A stretch of 64,000 bases of DNA, taken from contig JABAKD010000022.1 of NCBI GenBank assembly GCA_012845835.1, positions 4,112,444-4,176,443 of the forward strand, written 5' to 3'. Below are positions 1 to 13,900 of this stretch, piece after piece (the first letter of the stretch is position 1; the number at the start of each line of letters is the position of its first letter). Origin of the DNA: Undaria pinnatifida. Taxonomy: Eukaryota; Sar; Phaeophyceae; Laminariales; Alariaceae. A program made the translations under genes and the position numbers. The notes below the pieces were generated by a model. It searched no databases. It had not been told where the DNA came from and saw nothing but the letters and a program-made list of their open reading frames with translations.

Positions 1-1085
1 GTGTGCTGAGGAGATGGCGTCTGTGACTTCAGGTAGGATATACCGAAACCGGTTATCCTACGAAGATACAAGGTACAAGGTACAACATAATGATTCTCCA
101 CCACCGGCCGGTTGTTCTATGAGGAAGGTAAAATATACAGTGACAAATGATAATCTACACCGATCGATTGCTGTTCTATAAAAGTACAAGGTACCAGATA
201 CAAGGTAGTAATGGTCTCTTACGCCGCCCGATTCTTGCTCAGTGAAGGTGCAAGGAAATTGTTAGACGTCGACCTGTTGTGCTGTGAATATGAACTCAAG
301 GTACAAGGTAAACAGTTAATCTACACCGACCTTGTTGCAGTGCGTGTCCACAAACGGCAAACGGCCCGGTCAGTTTCTACTCTCGGGTGTATCTTTAGAT
401 CCGGACGATGTCGAAACGTTGCATAGGCATAACACCGTAGGAGATTGTTGACAGGCACGAGACAAAAGAGCCATCGTATTCCTCTGCGCTGCCCTTTGCT
501 TCGGAATTGACCGACCAAGGGTGACAGCACAATTAATCTTGACTGCACAAAAACATGACGGGCATTCAAATCCTGCCACCTTCTCCTCTACATGAGTGCG
601 GTATACATACCTCGCTAAGTTGAGGCCACCAAAAGCAGCACCCTGTCGGAAGTGGAGTGGCCCATGCCGTCTACATCAAATGAAACGTCCACATATAGCT
701 TGAGACAACAACAAAACTCGAAAATCCTCAGACAACAAAAAAAAACTCGGACATCAGTCTACTCGAAAAAATTCAGAGGAGCCATGCGTTGGACTCTCGC
801 CCGAGCCCACCACAACTGCCGTCGCGACCGCTTCCTGACGTTCTATCAACCGACGCAAAACCCTAACTCTCTGCACCACAGATGCAAACCCCCGTTGACG
901 TCCCGCCCACTCTATCCCCACTCTCCCCGCGTAATCTCATGCAAAGGCAATACAAGCACACGGCCAACTACCGGCGCCATCCGAAAACTTGAAACCTCCC
1001 CTCCCCCCTCGCCTGCTACGCCATGAACAACAATGAGTACACCCCCCGCCCCCCCCCCCGCAACCGAGTAAGCTAAATATCTCGA
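1..1085. other. Downstream flank of ATE1
   Basis: Contains the ATE1 3' UTR on the minus strand. Bases 60-320 hold degenerate short repeats built on acaaggta and taatctacaccga. No convincing gene is seen. A poly-C run lies near 1041-1060. Confidence 0.5.
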
Positions 1086-1961
1086 CTAATTGCTCAGCTT
1101 CAAGATTACCCTCTTCGCGAGCTCCGAGCCTACGGTGGCTATGTACGTCCTCAGCACGTCTCTTGCGAGGGCCTGCGACTGGGGCATGAGTGCGGACAGG
1201 CTAACGGGGAAAGAAGGGTGGCCCACCATAAGCGGAATCTCGTTCATACCGGAAGCTTCGTCCGCAGCCCGCGCAGACGCCGCCCGCCGCGCGGCCGCCG
1301 CCGCCGCCATTTGCATCCTCTCAATGCCACCACCACCACCACCACCACCACCACCACCGCCACCGCCACCACCGTTAAGCCCCGTCGCAACGCCGCTGCT
1401 TGAAACTGGACGCACAGAGCATGACCCCGACCCAGTTCGGTTCGACGACCGGCCCTGCTCGGCGGGAGGTCTTCTTTCCGTGTTCAAGCAGGACGGGGAT
1501 GAAGAAGAAGAGGAACATCCCCCCGCAGACTTTGAGTCCGCGGCAGCAGCAGCTGGGGATTTTCTCCAGCCGCTCCAACCATCGTCCTCTTGGCTTTGGT
1601 TCGAGCTTCTGACAACGGATGGACCCCAATCGCGCCGCCTCCTTCCAGCATCAGCAAAACCGTTTACGCCGCCGCCATCGCTGCCGCTGCCGCTGCCGCT
1701 CCCGCTGCCGCTGCCCGTGTGGGTACCGGTATCAGAAGAAGCATCCCCCGGTGCAGCAGGGGGCGGGTCAAGCAAGTCTGATAAGCGTGCGTACTTTTGC
1801 TTGTCGAGGACGGGGCGGCAGAGCTCGAGCGGCACCCACGAGAGGCGCTCGGGACACAAGAGGAAGGACGGGGTGTAGGAGCCTTTGTACGACATCTTCG
1901 GGCACGTGTGTATGTAGAAACCCATGTAGTAGTCTTTTAGGGCGGGTCTCACCGAGCCGGC
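1086..1961 (-). CDS. ATE1: ATE1 exon 10 ([11 protein letters not shown] block to stop)
   Basis: Starts [20 protein letters not shown], continues with CPKMSYKG and [15 protein letters not shown], and ends [11 protein letters not shown] then TAG. Between the domain and the C-terminal helix lie about 170 residues of Gly/Ser repeats, a Ser run and a run of more than 15 Gly. This is far longer than in known ATE1 proteins. The last 20 residues resemble the usual C-terminus. Confidence 0.95.
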   Translation of the reverse strand, partial: AGSVRPALKDYYMGFYIHTCPKMSYKGSYTPSFLLCPERLSWVPLELCRPVLDKQKYARLSDLLDPPPAAPGDASSDTGTHTGSGSGSGSGSGSDGGGVNGFADAGRRRRDWGPSVVRSSNQSQEDDGWSGWRKSPAAAAADSKSAGGCSSSSSSPSCLNTERRPPAEQGRSSNRTGSGSCSVRPVSSSGVATGLNGGGGGGGGGGGGGGGGIERMQMAAAAAARRAASARAADEASGMNEIPLMVGHPSFPVSLSALMPQSQALARDVLRTYIATVGSELAKRVILKLSN

Positions 1962-4900
1962 CTGCCAAACACAAAAACACAGCCAGACGATATTTAGGGG
2001 AACGTATATTGATTGGGCCGCCGGGGAGGAATAAATAATAGAATGGAGAGGAGCTGCTAATATATATAGTATACCTGGTAGCTGTCGCTAGGAAATCACG
2101 CAGCAGGGTTTTTGTAACTGTCAACTCGTCTGCGATCTCTTTTTGGTAGTCGGCGCCGGCGGACGTATGCTCCGGCTTCAGCGATCTCCAAAGGGCAAGT
2201 CCATACTTGCTGTGGTGCAAATCAGACTCGCATTTGCTCAAAACATAACTTCCAGTAGCAGACAAGCGTAGGGAATGCGTTTTGCTATCGAGCAATGACG
2301 AAGGGCTTGCCGGATGAACACCAAAAAAAAGAGAACACACTCTTAAACAGAACAGGAGGTTACGGCGACAGTTTCAGAAAGATAATCAGTTCACGGTTAC
2401 ATGGGTATACTTTAGAATCGCACGCTCGTTTTTTGGGGAAAAATTACTTGGAATTAGTGTGGGGTGTTATTGGCAGTAGCAAGAAGGTGAACGCCTTTAT
2501 AAACTGCATGCACGTTTTGTGGGGAAAACTACTTGGAAATTGGGTGGGATAACTTTTGAAAAGGTAAATGGGTTTATCCGTATGCAAAATATTTCGCGAC
2601 GCCAACTGCAATGGTACCCACCTCTCTGACGAACTCGGTCTCCTTAAGGACCGTGAGCTTGCCCAAAGCGAGCGCCCGGAAATCAGGATCGTAAAAGCAG
2701 TACACCGACGACTGCGGCAGGAAGCGAGGAAACAAAAAACAAGAAATACTGCGTCAGAGTTTGTACATCTACTGTACACAACTGCAGTGTCGGGTCGCCG
2801 TTATTGCTGCCAGGCGAGCCACCGCCAAGGACGCCATAAAACCCTAACAGGCAGTCCGCGCGCAAACTGTGGATCAAAGCAGGCCCGCTTAGCATTGGTA
2901 GAAATGCCCGCACGCATTTTTTTCATATATAAAGGTATATTTTATCACTAGTTAGTTTCGCAGCTCAACTCGTGTCTTGGTAGATTTTACCCTCAGCGAT
3001 CTATTGGAAAAGTCGTGTCCGAAGGTGTCGTCCCTTCTCCCCCCCGGTACGTGCGTTTATTTTCATCGAGAGCAGTGTAGTGACGAAAACATGACCGAAC
3101 AACGCCTCTAGTATCGTCTGCCCCGATGCACACAGCGAGGGGCGCCGTCTAATCAACAACTGGCGGGCAGCGAGTGGGATCAAAACTCACCAAGCATTTT
3201 GGTAGGACGTCGACGACCCCTACCGCGACGAGCCGGCCGTCGATTCTATAGAGTTGGTGGTAGCTTCCGTACGGCACTGCAAGGCTATCGCGACCTTCTG
3301 TTACCTCCGCTTCCTCCTCGACCGCAACCCCCTGCAAACCGATCAGTCACAGTCGGACGGACAACACAACCAAGTAAATGGGAAGAGTGGGGAATGGAAA
3401 GGCGCAATAGCAGGTACCAAGCAGTGAATGAGGCCGCAATCTACCCTCACCGCATGAATACGGCTAATCGAATATTCAAAGAAAAAAAATTGACACACTC
3501 ATACCGGCACCTGGTAGCACGTACGAACGAACAGATCTCATGACTGAATCACGTGGAGCCCGAGTGCTTCCCTCCAACACCAGGACGCCAACCCCACACG
3601 AAAAAAACACGGTCGCCGAACAAAAAACTTGCAATAGTTATTATTGAAAAACAAAACAAAACAAAAACGCATCAAACGAGTTCGAAAACAGAAAGGGAAC
3701 CCGTCACCATAACAGCGAAAAAAAAAGCGCAGGGCAAGAGAAAATAAACGGTCTAAGACGACATACCAACCCATACCATACAACACGCAAATAACACATT
3801 CCGCTGAGAAGAACTTTCGGAGCCGGTTTTCCTCCAAAACAAAGGAGACACACGCGTCGACAATGCCGTATTTATAAATATCTATCTATTAATATTCGAG
3901 GCCGTTCCATGGACGCGTCGCCCGGCATTTATTTGCGGTCTCCCCGTTGTGAGCAAAATCAGCCTCGAACATCGTCCGACAGGGCATCATGTATTATCGT
4001 ACGTGCTGTGAAAGCAATTCCAACGAGGAAAAGAATGAGTCACCATCACCATAACAGCAAAAAAAACGCGTCTACTGGAGTTGCTGGTCGCCCCCCCCCC
4101 CACCCCCACCCCCTCACCTCCACCGCGCGTTCGCCAGCGAGAAACGTTGATCGCCCACCCCGCCCACGATAGGACGATTTTCTTCGTGTTCTCATGACAG
4201 TCCCGTCCACCGTTTCGCGGATGAGAGGGCTGTCCACCAAGAAGCGGCGGAATTGGCTTCGAGTCACCTCTGATGGCAGATCGCCGTGCACACTCACCTG
4301 CTCACAGGTGCATACGCTTTTTTACGATTTCGCTTTTATTTCTTGTCTGATGAGGTGCACGACTTGATTGGGTTATGTGTGTTGTTTGGGTTCATTTTTC
4401 CCGAGAGGTATCTTCGACTCAAGGTATGTTGGAGTCTGTCCTGTGACCACGGACTAGACTAAGGCGGCTGATGAGTTGATGTGAAAATAACAAGAATAAA
4501 TTTCACTATTAATAGCAATCGGACCGGTGGCCATGAGGCACTTATTCAGGAAGCGCGGAAACTTCGGCAGCGCATCATGCACGAGCCCCATGAAGGACAA
4601 GCTTCCACAAGCACCTGACAAATGTTGCGACGTAGTGGCTGAGGTACCGGCAGCCGGCGCATGCCTCAACATAATTCGGCAGGGGGCGCCTCAATTTTTT
4701 CTGGGGGTGGCCAGTTGAGGATCTCTGTACCTCAAACAAAGAGTGACATTGACAAAACATGAAAGTGCTGCCGAGCAACAATCCTTTGGCGTAGGTTGTA
4801 CAACGAACAATATCGCAAAATACAAGGTTTTCCAGTGATTTTTGGCATTTCTGAGTTGTGGAGCCCGGTCAGATAGAAACATCTCCGCCAAAAGTGCTAC

Positions 4901-7900
4901 TTGGTATATCCCTTATCCCAGTTGCAGCACTTGTCAGCCCTTTATTGACATAATCGACTACCGTACCGCTCTCGACGATACCGCCATGGCCACAACGAAA
5001 CGCAAACACTTTTAACACACGTGCTCTCTAGGCGCGGTCCCCCTCTTGAGAAACTGGGCGCATGAGCAGCGCAAAGCTAGAGAGAAACCCACACTTTCAC
5101 CTGCCATGTCTACTACCGCTCCCACAAGCCGTATCGCATTTGATAAACGTACTGGCGGGGTCTAGTACAGCACAAGGGCTAGGGTTATGGCTAGAGCGAT
5201 GTCTAAGGTATGGGCTAAGCTTAGGCTAAGGGTAAGGGATAGGAGTTAGGGTTGAATAAATGGAATAAATGGTGAGGGGATTGCTAACGATAGGGTGAGG
5301 GTGAACCATAACCACTGACCACAGGCAGCGCCGACTAAAGGGGGTTGCAACCCTTGGGGCAATTCTAGGGCCCAGCGCTTAACAGCCAGGCAGACCCCAG
5401 ATTGCTTTTTTTGTTACACGGGCACCACAACCACTGACCCATAGTCAGCGCTGACTATGGGTCAGCGGTTTTGGTGTAAAATCAACCCAAGGCTTTAGGG
5501 CAAGGGCTTCGATAAGGGTTAGGGTAGGTGTTAAGAGTTACTGAAGGGTAAAGGTTGTCCGTAAATATTAGAGCTGGGGCTACGAAAAGGGCCATGGAGG
5601 GTTACGGTGAGGGGTAGGGTAAGGGAAAGGCTAACAGTTAGGCACAACCCACGCGGCGGTCCCGCCACTGACCTGGTACTTGAGGTACAACCGGAAAACC
5701 TCGTCCGTAACGCGCGCAGGCACCGTCGAAACCGTCATCCGGTGGGATTCCAGCCGGGGATCAAGAGGCGGCAAGCTAGAAAGACCCGTGCTTGACCCTG
5801 AACCTGCTGCGACCGGCGTCGTAGCGTCGCTTGGCGCAGAAGCGACCTGAGTCGTGGTTGGATCGATGGGGATGGACGAATGCGGGCGGCTTTAGTGTTT
5901 CAGTCGCGCACTGCGTAAAGGATGGGGATTACTTGTTATGGATAGGGTAAGGTTCGGACGGAAAGACCAACAGCAAAAACACTACGCCCAACGAGAAACG
6001 GTCGAATATGTCGCACTGCCGGGGAGGTTTTTATCGTTCTCAGTTATCACACTAAGTGGCAGGCCTTCACTGTTTGTATCTATATATCATGGCGTAAATC
6101 AGGTATCAGCACTGAAGAGACGCAGTGCTGAACCGGAGGCAGCCAAACGATCAACATAATCAACGCGCACGGGGAAAAACGCAAAAACACGATCGAAACG
6201 TGTCGGCACTGCTTTGGATAGTTTTTATCGTTCTACGTAACACATCAAGTGGCAAGACCTTGAGTCGTCCGGAAGATGCAAAAAATTTACAACGGCACAG
6301 TACCAGGGACGCCATATAACAGTTGCTAGAAGCACGAAATCTTGATCCACGACCCACTCCCAAAGAAAGGGTTGTCATCGCGTCTGCTATAATGACCTGG
6401 GACTCATACCCAAAGAAGGGGTTAGGCTTGCGTACATCAGACAGACCACGATCTAGATCACATAGATCATCTACAGTAGGTCCTATATCTGTCGGTATGT
6501 TATGTGGTGCAAGATCTGTGAAGTACAGACCCAACCCAGGAAATATGTAGTAGATCATTCAAATCATCTGGCTTTCGCCCGGTAACATGATCTATAGGTC
6601 ATGCAGGTCGTTAGAAAACCAGAGGTCTGTCTGCCCTGAAAGACATAGTAGATCATTACTAGAATCAATAGGGATCTGATCTGTGCGAGGTGTGTACTGT
6701 AAAACAATTCAAATAACACACCCCCTAAGGCGAACTTCAAAGCTGCTATTCTTGACGATGGGTAGAGTGCAAACGCCGAGCGACGTGTCTATGCATAGAT
6801 CTCTCCACGACATTTTTCCAACGCAGCATTTTTCGTAATGTGTGCCGCCGTGTTTTTGGACAAAATCGGCTCAGAAATTCACCACGGGAGGTGTGTTATC
6901 GTCTGTGTCATCCGGTAACGGTGTCATCGCGTCTGCAAGGGCCTATATGTCACCTTCCAAGGCACTCGCCTCGACATCCATCAAGTCACTCGTCTCGACA
7001 TCCATCAAGTCACTCGTCTCGACATCCATCAAGTCACTCGTCTCGATATCTATCAAGTCACTCACCTCGACATCCATCGTCCCCGCGTTATTCCCATGCC
7101 TCTCCACCCACTCCATCCCGGCCGCGGCAGTAGCCACCGTCAGCTCTACATCCCTTTGTTCCGCTGCGACCTCCCGCCCCATGCGATCACCGTCAGCCGG
7201 GGGAACTCCCCCTCCCGGAGAGCCAAGTGATGCCTTCGCCGAGTCAGCCCCCCTTCTTTCAAATATCGAACGCACGCCTCCCTCGCCCCTTTCACTAATT
7301 GTGCTCGACACAGCACTCCCGGTTCCCTCGGCGGGAAAGCCTCTGCTTGACACCCCCCCAACAATCGCTCCAGGAGGAGAGGATACCTCTTTCGTGTGTG
7401 TTTGGTTCGCGCGAGCATCCCTTCCGACGCTGGGGTTGTAGTGTGCGGGAATGATGGCACTGGCCGGGGCTGGGGCGGGAGGCAGGGTCGCGGGTTGTGT
7501 TGGTGTCTTTGTTGCTGTGGCTGCTGCGGCCACCGCGGGGGCTGGTGGTACTGGAGGACGATCTTGTACGGTCTGGTTCGGAAACACAAAAAAAAATAGT
7601 TTCGTGAGAGAGAAGACCAGAGCACGGAGTGTAAACACGCCCGGAGATGAGATGGCGATTTAGCATGTTACGGACAGCGGTCTATACTTATACCAGTCAC
7701 CCTTAAACTACCGAAGTACTTACGCCACACCATCTTTAAGTACTATCTATAAAAAAGTGGATGAAGCTCTCAAGGGGATATCATACTGGTATTAGTGTGT
7801 GAGCGCCTAAAGGTGTGACTGACGCGGCGCACAACTGCCGCCTCCTGACATACTTGATGGAGGGGGGGGGGTAGGTGCAACAGCGTTATCACAGTCAGCA

Positions 7901-10900
7901 GAGCAAGGGCTCTCCTATATACATCGTGAACGGTCTTGTGCCTTCCAAGTCCTCAGGAACACGCACAGCATTAATACTATTGGCGACAAGTGGAATATGA
8001 TCAGACTCTTGCTAATAGTAATCAAATATCTCGTAATATAAATAGCAACAAGCTTCGTAAAACAGCAACGAACCCCACCCCCACCTAGCGCCCTGACAAG
8101 CTTGCTTTCGAGAATACGCAGCTGTTACCCGCAGGATTGACAAAAACGCCTCGAACTAGTAGTAGCCCTTAACCCTATTGGAACTGAATCTACGTTCTTG
8201 GGGACAAAATACATGGACTAAGTGTGGAATTATGTTGTAGGAATGGTAAGGTTAAGATGATAGCTGAAGACGATAGCTGCAGAAACCAGTCACACTACAG
8301 TCTGGGAGTCGGCCAAACTGATGGTTGACATCGGCGCAGCACGAACTAAACGGGGGAGGGAAACGACTGCCGGTTTCGCAACGAGGGCCAACTCCAGCAC
8401 CCCTTGGTTTGCGCTCTTGAGCCATAAATGCGATAACCCTAGCAAACAAAATGAGGCAACCCTGGTTTTGTCCGGACAACGCACTCGCGCGTGTACTCGA
8501 GGGTGTTACCGCTTACCGAGGTGGAGGGCGAGTCAAAGTCCGCCTCGAAGTTAATGAACCCGTTAGGCGCCACCGAGATGCCCGAAACCTTAACGCCCTC
8601 CCCACTTCCCGCTTTAGCTCCTCTCATCCTCTCCGCGATAGCTTCCGCGATCGTCACCGCTCCGCCGGCCCCTCCAGTTCCTTCCCAGCCTCTTCTGCGT
8701 GCGGCGGAGGCGATTCTAAGCGCTACGGCGCTGCAAAACCCTCCTCCTACGGCGCGAGATTTGTTGTTTCGAATGGGCCTCACCTTTGGTTGGCGAGCCA
8801 GCCACCGGTACCGCCCATCGAACGCGGCAGAGGTACAGGGGGAGGTAGAATCGCAGACAACGGGGACGCGCCGCACAGACACCGGGAAGGGAGAAGGTTT
8901 TCAGGCTGAGGGGGTCACAGACAAACAAAACTATTGTACCGTAGTGTAGCACTAATCCTTTCGGAGGCCAGGCGTAACGACCAAACCTATGTATGCCAGG
9001 TGCGGGTTTATCAACCCCCTAGCGGGAGCGCGCAGCACGGGCTGCTGAGTGTGGCCGATGCTGTAATCGTCGTTTGCTCTCGAAATATTTTCCGTTTCAC
9101 GTCCCAATGGGTGCAATACAAACCAGGCGCGAATTAAGCAACATGATCACAGGGTGCGCAGAAGAAAAATCATGATCTGTGTCCGTCCCTAGCTGCTTGA
9201 TTGTGAGGTATGAGGGCCCTAAACCGGACCGTTACGCGTAAGGGTAGCGATGGCGAGAACAAAAAAAAACAAAAAGTTGGAACAACAAGAAGTTACTCGC
9301 GAGCATGGTCCCTTTTTCAAACCAAGATGGATGCTTTGCGCCCTACGTAAACGTTCGAAATGTACCAACGACCTACGATACAGAGCAAAAAGCGTCCGCT
9401 TCCGCTTGTCGCACCTTCATATCAGTCCAAGGACACCCGAACACCCCATGAGTGTCAGTTAGCAACACACAAAAGGGCTGTATACATCTCGACTCAGCTT
9501 CGACCAAACGGTTGGAGCATCTTGACTTGAAACCCTAGCCCCCACCCGTAACCCTAACTCTAACCTCGACCACCTGCGAAATTTATCAGAACGACTACGT
9601 AATAAGGAGGTGCTGCGGACATCAACCATTGTGTCAAAAGAAACACTACCGACACGGAAAACATGCATCGCTCAACCCCACGCACCTGAGACCAATCCAA
9701 AACATCAGTCCGCCACCCCTCCCACTCGGACCCGAGCCCGGACACAGATCCGTCCTCCACGGTAGCGACCGCAGCAGCCACCACAAGCTCTCCAAGCCGC
9801 CCTATCCCTTCCAAGTCCCCACCCCCGTCGCCGTTCGTACTTCCTCCCTTTCCCCCTCGAGGGGCGCTAGCGCGACCTTCGCGAGAGAGATCACGCTTGC
9901 TGCTTCTCGAGCTTCCACCACCGTTGGTGGAGGAGGGTGGGGGGGTGTTTCGGCCCGTCGCTTTGTTCTTGTTTTTTTTGGTGCTGCCACTGTCGCTGTC
10001 GCCGTGGAGGTATCTTCTCAAGCGGTTGAGCACGTGTCGTTGCCCCTTGGTCGGCTTGAAGCGGGTCACGTCGAGCCGGATGGTGTACTGAGGGCAGCAG
10101 GTCTCGTGCATCACGGGCTGCAAAGGAGGGCAACGCGGGTTGGGCGGGTTTATGGGTGGGCGGGTGGGTGGGTGGGTGGCGACTGATTGGTTGGGTGATT
10201 GGTTGATGGATGGGTGGGTGGGTGGGTGGATGGCTATTAGGTGAGTCGGTAAGTTGGAAGTTTTTTTCATCGGTTAGCTTGTTCGTTGTTGGTTAGTTGG
10301 TTGGTGGGTGGGTGAGGTGATTAGCTCGCTCGCTCGTTCGTTGGTTAGCTACAGGCTGGTTCAAGTAAAGAAAAAAAAACTCCCCCCCACGAATAGCGCT
10401 GGCAATCTCTAGTCAAAGAGTGAATACTTGGTATCATAGTGACCCCCATGACAAGTGGAAGAGGGTGACATGCCATTTTTTTTTACCGGCCTCGGGCTGT
10501 TTCTAGGAGCGACTCTAGTATCGACCAATAACGGGCCTTCATTTTTTTCAATACTATTCAGGCCTTTTCCAAGCGGGGGCGAAAAAAAATATTGCGTCGC
10601 ATGTTGCACGATCCGGTTGGACGTACTCCAAGGCATGTCTGTAGAATTTTTCGCGCGAAAAATCGAAAATCTGACCTGCCTGTGGTCAACATTAAGCAAA
10701 ATCTGGCGAAAAACTGGATCCTACACTAAAACCAAGTAATTTGAAGGAAATAACGTATCTTACTCATTGTTACGTACAAAAGGCCAAATGTCCACGCCGT
10801 TTTTGAGAGATAGATCGTGAATTTTTGCATACGTGTTCTACATTCTCATCCCGGGGCCTGACCCGCGGAATTTTTTTCTTATTCTCTTGCTTCCGTTTTC

Positions 10901-13900
10901 GACTGGACTTTTTTTCGATTGGATTCTTCTGGGTCTTCTTCTTATCGTCAGTCGAGTCGATTTTAAAGCTTTTGTGCTCTTCCTAGAGGCCGTTGGTGTG
11001 AGGGAGTACTGCTGTACTGCTATATGGCAGTCGAAAATCGGTTGGCAGCTCTGTGCTTCGCGCGTTCTGCTTGAGCAACGCGTGCTCGCGCTCGACGAAC
11101 CTTCGTCCCAGCGAGTTGGTGGCTTTGGGCTTATAGTCGATAGTTACGTTCGTGAAGTTGCACTCAGCCGAGAGCCGCCAAAGCTACAGCAGTAGGCGTA
11201 GCCGTTGTTGGCAAAATGGGATCGATACCGCGCGCTGCTGCCGTCGTGTGATACACGCTGCTGGCGAGCGGAGCTAGGAATGCGCCACGCTGACTTGCGG
11301 CGAGAAGCAACAGCAGTGATAGCCAAGCCAGCGTCAGCGCCTTGTATGACACTGTGCTGTGGTACCTGGTATGGGTGTGTGGCCGTGTGGGGTGTGTGTT
11401 TGGTGGTGAGATGAGATGCGATGGGTTAAAAAAACACGTGTAAATTTTTTTCGACCGAGTTTTTCGACTAGCGGATCCAGTCGAAGAAGTGACTTTTTCG
11501 ACTGGATCCCCCAGTCGGAAAACTCGGTCGAAACAAAGTGAGTCGAAAAAGCTCCTTTTCGACTGTGTAAGAAAGCCCGATTTGGGCTCAAGTCGAAAAA
11601 GGCCGTTTTCGACTGAAAAATCCGACTGTGTCAGAAATGGCATGAATCGAAACGGCGTGGACATTCGCCTGGGGGAAAAAATGGTTTTTTTTAACGTGAA
11701 CCAGCCTGTGATTGGTAGGCAGGTTGGTTGGCGTCGGGAGGGGAGAGGGACGTGACCGCGCGAGCGTGCAGATGCATGATTTCGTTACGTTTGCTACTTT
11801 GTAGACCAGCGCGCTCTAAGCTTCTACTCTTGCCTGTAGAGTCCTTCTTCTCTTCGTATCAGAAAATTGAGTATCATGGTATTATACAGCAGTACAGCAG
11901 TATGTACGACGGGTGAACACGTCCCTGCCATGATAGTTCTTGTCACACACATGTACATGGTAAGGTTCTACGTACGAGCAGCAACCTAACGGCGCCACAC
12001 AGTGCACCACCCTGCTGGAATAATATCGTAATGCTGTATGTGGATCACGACAATGTAATACGTAGCAGCTCTGCGCGAAGCTTGGAGAGTTGGGGCGGGG
12101 AAACGACCAACAATGCTCCAAGGTTTTTACCACAAATACCGGTGGAAAGAAACAACACCAGTATAGCACACTGCTGCTATTGTGTGGTGCGGCGTGTCCA
12201 CGTAGGGGAAATGGGGGTGCTTCTTGGACATTGGATATTATTGGAGGTGAGCGAACCAACAACATATGGTGCCATACTGCTGCAGTGTGACAGAAGTACA
12301 CCATACAGGCATACATCAGTGATGCCCATTTTAAGACCATGCGGGTTAAGACGTTTCGGGACATGAGACCCGTTAAATCGGCCTGTCACGGGAAAAAGTC
12401 CGCTCGAAATTAGTATGGGATCCTTTTTCCAGTTGTAAAAGATAACACCTTAACCTTTTTAGCACCGCAGTCCCGACATGGGGACAAAATACTTGGAGTT
12501 AGACTAGGATGATTTTAGGATTTGGACATGGGTCAAGAGAAGAGGTAAGACCTGCTAAATTGGCTTGGCACGGGATTCTGGTGTCGTAAAAAAAAATCGT
12601 CAATTTTTCCCTTTCAAGCCCGAAAGGGGTTATTACCGGTGTATTTTTTTATTTCTTCTTCACACACATCTACTTTCCAGCTTCTGGGCAAGCCGTGGTC
12701 ACAGGTGTCGTCCCTTCTCCCCCCCGGTTCTTGCCTTCCATTCGTATCGCGCATAGGGTTCAGCAATTCCACTGCTCGTCGATTTTTCAACGAGTGTTGC
12801 TAACTCACGCTCTCGTGCGTTCCGCAAGCCAATTCGTGCACAAGAAAAAGTCCCCACGAATTTATACGAGTATGCACTCAGGGGGTTTCGAACTCACGAA
12901 ACTGACCTATACCAGGCTCGAGGAAAACCTGATACGCCACCGGGGCGACCGTGTATTACTACTACCTGAGCCGAGTCAACAACAGAAGAAGCACAGCAGC
13001 AGTAGCGATGATGGATTGCGGGAAGGACGAGTACGAATGTACCATGTCGAGCCACAGCGACGCAGTGAGGATTTTTTTTGGCCGTTGACGGCTCTCTCCT
13101 CCCCTCCCTCCTTCGTTTCTTATTTCCTTCTTCACCGCGCACCGCCCTTATTCACCTTCGGTTTGAACCTTTGATTCTTGATGCTCGTGTCCATGTTTCG
13201 AAACTAAACTACTCCTGTCCAAGCACCCCACCACCACCACCACCAGGGTCCAGGGTGGGAGGGTATGACGGAGTATATAAAGACTTCGTACTGTATGAGA
13301 GCTACGCAGACACATAGTCTAAGCAACGAAGCAACACAACGCAGATGGTCACGCCACTCTGAGCTGTTTATCGTATGCTGCTGTATGCTGTACTGCTGCT
13401 GTATACCTTGTAGACGAAAGTTCCTGACCGTCTCCAGCCTCGATCAATCAGCTCTTGGTAGTCCGCACAGGTCAGCCGTTTCGCGAGCAAACCGTACGAC
13501 ACCGACGTCTTCGTGTCGGGCTTGCAGTACCCTGAGGTGTATTAGGCCGTCCAACGAGTTGACGAGATAATGATCACCAAAACGCGCCGACAGGAAAAAT
13601 GAGGTGGAGCAGAGGAAGGAGAGAGGAAGGGGAATACTATCAGATGAGCGCAAAGCAAAGGTGCCCCTGCAGTTTCTTGAGCTAATGTGAGTTCACTCAA
13701 TGCACAAGACCACAGCCCGCAGACAGGTGGTCCTGTTGGGGGCAAGTCGCTCTTTGGTTTGAACAGAGTAAGTACACAAGCCCGTAGATAATGACCGCTG
13801 CGCTTTCAACAACTTTGCGCAGCCCTTTGACTAACAGAAACGATCCTCGGCTCTACTGCTATATCGGAGCCCGGTGCAAGCGCTCGACCTTTCGGAAAGA

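Noticed and set aside
1090-1878. 262-residue plus-strand frame overlapping ATE1 exon 10
   Set aside because: Antisense shadow; the minus strand carries the conserved ATE1 block and stop.
2568-2951. 127-residue plus-strand frame
   Set aside because: Opposite ATE1 exon 9, which explains the openness.
8451-8949. 152-residue plus-strand frames opposite ATE1 exon 4
   Set aside because: Mirror of the coding strand; no domain.
10833-11195. 120-residue plus-strand frame with a hydrophobic start, considered as a membrane protein
   Set aside because: It lies inside MITE-C, is not shared with the second copy, and has no supporting signals.
12870-12955. tRNA gene
   Set aside because: A and B boxes are present but the cloverleaf is poor, and the same head plus body recurs at 50818-50905, so it is a SINE.
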